Shown here in pieces: positions 4,362 through 6,064 of a DNA stretch of 6,064 bases. The position numbers and the translations under genes were made by a program. Source of the stretch: Dehalococcoidia bacterium CG2_30_46_9. Its GTDB lineage: Bacteria; Chloroflexota; Dehalococcoidia; GIF9; AB-539-J10. The stretch covers positions 1 to 6,064 of the forward strand of contig MNYE01000099.1 in assembly GCA_001873005.1 (NCBI GenBank), given 5' to 3'. The notes beneath the pieces were generated by a model. The model did no database searches and was not told where the DNA came from. It saw nothing but the letters and a program-made list of their open reading frames with translations. Within the stretch, counting starts at the first letter, position 1. The number at the start of each line of letters is the position of its first letter.

Positions 4362-5686
4362 CTACTGCCCCGAAATATGTCACAGTGCTAAGCCCTGGCC
4401 AGACTGTCTTTCACATTGGTGATATTGTTTCAGAGGAATCCTTTAATGAGGAAAACCAGAGAGTCAAAAAGCTGGGGCTGAATCCCGCGACCGGCGAGAT
4501 ACTTAAAAAGCGAATACCCCAGACTGTGGGATCCTCAATCATACACGAAGCAACTTCTGAGAATCCTAACCCGGCAGAGTTAATGCCAGTCGATGTCCCC
4601 TCAGCATTCCCGAAAGGCGCACCATCAACGTTTAATACCCAGGAAAAAGCACAAATCGACAGGTTCATTAACGAAGTCCCGGATAAAAACGATACCAGAG
4701 CCATCAATTATTGGCTTGATTGGGGTGATAGAAAAGTCTATTTAGAGGGGTGGATTGATAAATGCCTTGCTGGTACCGGTCTTCCTCCAATGGAAGGTGG
4801 AGAGTGGGATGAGAAAATTCAATACATGGTTAGAGTTACACACAGGACTTTAATCGAAAAGCAGGAAGAAAAAAACCGTCCTCTAGGGATGGGACCAGGC
4901 TTCTTTAGGCTCGTTGAGGGTGGATTTCGTGAATTTGAATCAGGTGATAAGGCGTGGCTTTACGGTGTAACCTGGGGAGTCTATGATGCAAGAGGCAACG
5001 ACATCACTGGCTCATGGGCACCAGGGATAGAAAAAATGCCAGAAACTAGCGAGAAGCTATTACCGGCGCTCAAACCCTTCGACCCCTATAAATTCTGTGA
5101 TTATGTTTTGAGAAACAATGTCTTTAGTGATAAAGAGACCTTTATCTATAGCGGACTAAGCGGGATTAACCCTCTCAGAGTCCCGGACCACTATTGGGCA
5201 GAGGCCCTTGCTGCCATGGGGGGTGAGTTCATAAAAACTGGTGACCTTTATGTAGTGCACACGCCCGGAGTCGAGCGGCCGCCTACTATGAGAGCTGCAC
5301 CAACATGGCGAGAACCATCTGGTGAGCTGTCTCTCGAAACTATAGAGTTGCTAGCTGAGACTGAGGGCGACCCACTGAGAAAGTTTTGCTGCCGAATATG
5401 CGGAGAATGTGCATCAAAGGAGCTGCTGGAGGAAGGCAAGTTTCCTGAGAGAATCGTCTGGCTCCGAAAACACTATGCTGAAAAACACCCGGGCATATGG
5501 GGGAAGATGCAGACAGCCATTATCTCCAACGAGCCCACCAAGCCTTCTCCCCCCAACCCTGAGGATGAGATGGAGTTTGTCTCCGACTCGCCAGAGTTTC
5601 TTGCCCATACCATCGATGATATCGGGTACCGGGAGAAGCTGGACAATGCCTTTAAGACAGCGATAGCCAGAGCAAAGGGAGGCTAA
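4313..5686 (+). CDS. Frameshift-encoded C-terminal extension of the membrane protein
   Basis: This frame is open from 4277 to TAA at 5684-5686. Before GTG at 4385 it contains no ATG, GTG or TTG, and that GTG has no ribosome-binding site (CCCCGAAATATGTCACA precedes it). Expression is therefore best explained by a -1 shift at 4307-4313, adding 457 residues after Lys162 for a 619-residue fusion; a simple gene call would give 433 residues from 4385. In fusion numbering, 163-186 is a linker ending in KYVTV. LSPGQTVFHIGDIV then starts a compact domain. Residues about 275-480 are rich in Trp, Tyr and Gly (INYWLDWGDRKVYLEGW; KAWLYGVTWGVYDARG). Residues 522-554 hold C522-RI-C525-GE-C528 with H549-x4-H554, a C2H2-type finger pattern. 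An acidic Pro-rich linker and a short helix end it. I do not recognise the family. A homopolymer sequencing error is the main alternative explanation. Confidence 0.8.
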   Translation, partial: STGRQLAVKPDKHLAATTAPKYVTVLSPGQTVFHIGDIVSEESFNEENQRVKKLGLNPATGEILKKRIPQTVGSSIIHEATSENPNPAELMPVDVPSAFPKGAPSTFNTQEKAQIDRFINEVPDKNDTRAINYWLDWGDRKVYLEGWIDKCLAGTGLPPMEGGEWDEKIQYMVRVTHRTLIEKQEEKNRPLGMGPGFFRLVEGGFREFESGDKAWLYGVTWGVYDARGNDITGSWAPGIEKMPETSEKLLPALKPFDPYKFCDYVLRNNVFSDKETFIYSGLSGINPLRVPDHYWAEALAAMGGEFIKTGDLYVVHTPGVERPPTMRAAPTWREPSGELSLETIELLAETEGDPLRKFCCRICGECASKELLEEGKFPERIVWLRKHYAEKHPGIWGKMQTAIISNEPTKPSPPNPEDEMEFVSDSPEFLAHTIDDIGYREKLDNAFKTAIARAKGG

Positions 5687-6064
5687 ATGCCTTATGAAAT
5701 AACTGGTATCGCTATGCCACCTGAGATTCAACAAAGAATCTTATCAGAGTTTGGTAAAGGGAAACCAGGATTATCCTATGAGCAACATGGTATTGTATAT
5801 CGTGACCCGAAGGGAAATCCAATTGCAGTGGTGACATTGTTTGGTGAACCAAATGGTACAGTCAGAGTTGGTGCTGTAGTAATCAAAGGTGAAGGTCTAT
5901 TGAAGGGTAAGGCTACAGCAGCTTTAATTGATGAGGTAAAGAAGATACCTAACCTAGTTCTTCCAATAGCTATTGAGATGTCTCCTGAAGGTATGGCTTT
6001 CTATAAGAAAATTGTTGGGAAGATTGCAGTCCCCAAAGCCGAGTCTGGTAGTCCCAGCTATTTG
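5687..6064 (+). CDS. GNAT-acetyltransferase-like protein, N-terminal part (cut by window end)
   Basis: ATG at 5687 immediately follows the TAA at 5684-5686, and GGGAGG (5678-5683) is its ribosome-binding site, so it is co-transcribed and probably coupled. 126 codons are open to the window edge. Residues 33-70 read as two or three beta strands (HGIVYRDPKGNPIAVVTLFG, then TVRVGAVVIK). They are followed by GEGLLKGKATAALIDEVKKI, which resembles the GNAT acetyl-CoA loop and helix (Q/R-x-x-G-x-G/A type), and EGMAFYKKIVGK resembles the family's closing A-x-x-F-Y-x-K-x-G segment. The match is imperfect, so catalysis is uncertain and the substrate unknown. Hand-counted GC over 5701-5940 is about 41%, visibly below most of the preceding gene. 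The rest of the protein lies outside the window and could be much larger. Confidence 0.75.
   Translation, partial: MPYEITGIAMPPEIQQRILSEFGKGKPGLSYEQHGIVYRDPKGNPIAVVTLFGEPNGTVRVGAVVIKGEGLLKGKATAALIDEVKKIPNLVLPIAIEMSPEGMAFYKKIVGKIAVPKAESGSPSYL

Noticed and set aside
4385..4387. GTG as an independent start for the long downstream frame
   Set aside because: No Shine-Dalgarno precedes it, the frame is open upstream to 4277, and the frameshift signal accounts for the frame better. A weak internal start cannot be fully excluded.
5414..5734. A 106-codon minus-strand open frame across the last gene junction
   Set aside because: It is antisense to the frameshift extension and the start of the GNAT-like gene, with no ribosome-binding site or recognisable motif.
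1..6064. tRNA genes, rRNA, insertion sequences or terminal inverted repeats
   Set aside because: No tRNA T-loop-like GGTTCGAATCC segment, rRNA-like region, transposase motif or matching terminal repeats were seen on reading both strands.

Overview
The window looks like bacterial accessory DNA of middling base composition. It shows Shine-Dalgarno sequences before nearly every gene and three TTGACA-type (sigma70-like) promoters. No gene is a clear housekeeping marker, and most products are proteins I cannot name. The style (small zinc-ribbon protein, two-helix membrane protein, proteins of unknown family, tightly packed co-oriented genes) resembles a provirus or other integrated element in an uncultured bacterium. 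A Chloroflexota (Dehalococcoidia-like) host is only a guess. I see no integrase, terminase, capsid, transposase, tRNA or CRISPR array.

Layout. Positions 1-114 hold the probable end of a plus-strand gene, followed by a gene-poor T-rich gap with a GntR-type palindrome at 300-312. A perfect 18-bp stem terminator (343-385) closes a leftward operon of three genes, read from right to left: a 212-aa Cys/His-containing protein (1694-1056), a thioredoxin-fold protein with a CDPC active site (1047-769) and a basic 105-aa protein (721-404). A control region at about 1700-1853 carries two divergent promoters separated by 12-bp tandem direct repeats. Rightward from it run a 433-aa winged-helix protein with three PG-x-P repeats (1854-3155) and, overlapping it by 4 bases, a 174-aa zinc-ribbon protein (3152-3676). 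A hairpin containing the stop codon ends that unit.

A near-consensus promoter (3742-3770) then opens a second rightward unit. It begins with a 169-aa two-helix membrane protein (3828-4337), whose 3' end carries what looks like a complete programmed -1 ribosomal frameshift signal: A AAA AAA in the correct phase, a 4-nt spacer, then a long stem-loop with the zero-frame stop codon in its loop. The shifted frame continues to 5686 and would give a 619-aa fusion carrying a large soluble domain with a zinc-finger-like motif. The shifted frame has no credible start codon of its own. The last gene (5687 to the window edge) is an incomplete, more AT-rich protein with a GNAT-acetyltransferase-like pattern.

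How the parts work together: the winged-helix protein is the natural candidate to bind the tandem repeats beside its own promoter. The frameshift would set a fixed ratio between a short membrane protein and a minor form that carries a large, probably cytoplasmic, domain. Both ideas are inferences. The frameshift signal is the strongest and most unusual observation in the window.
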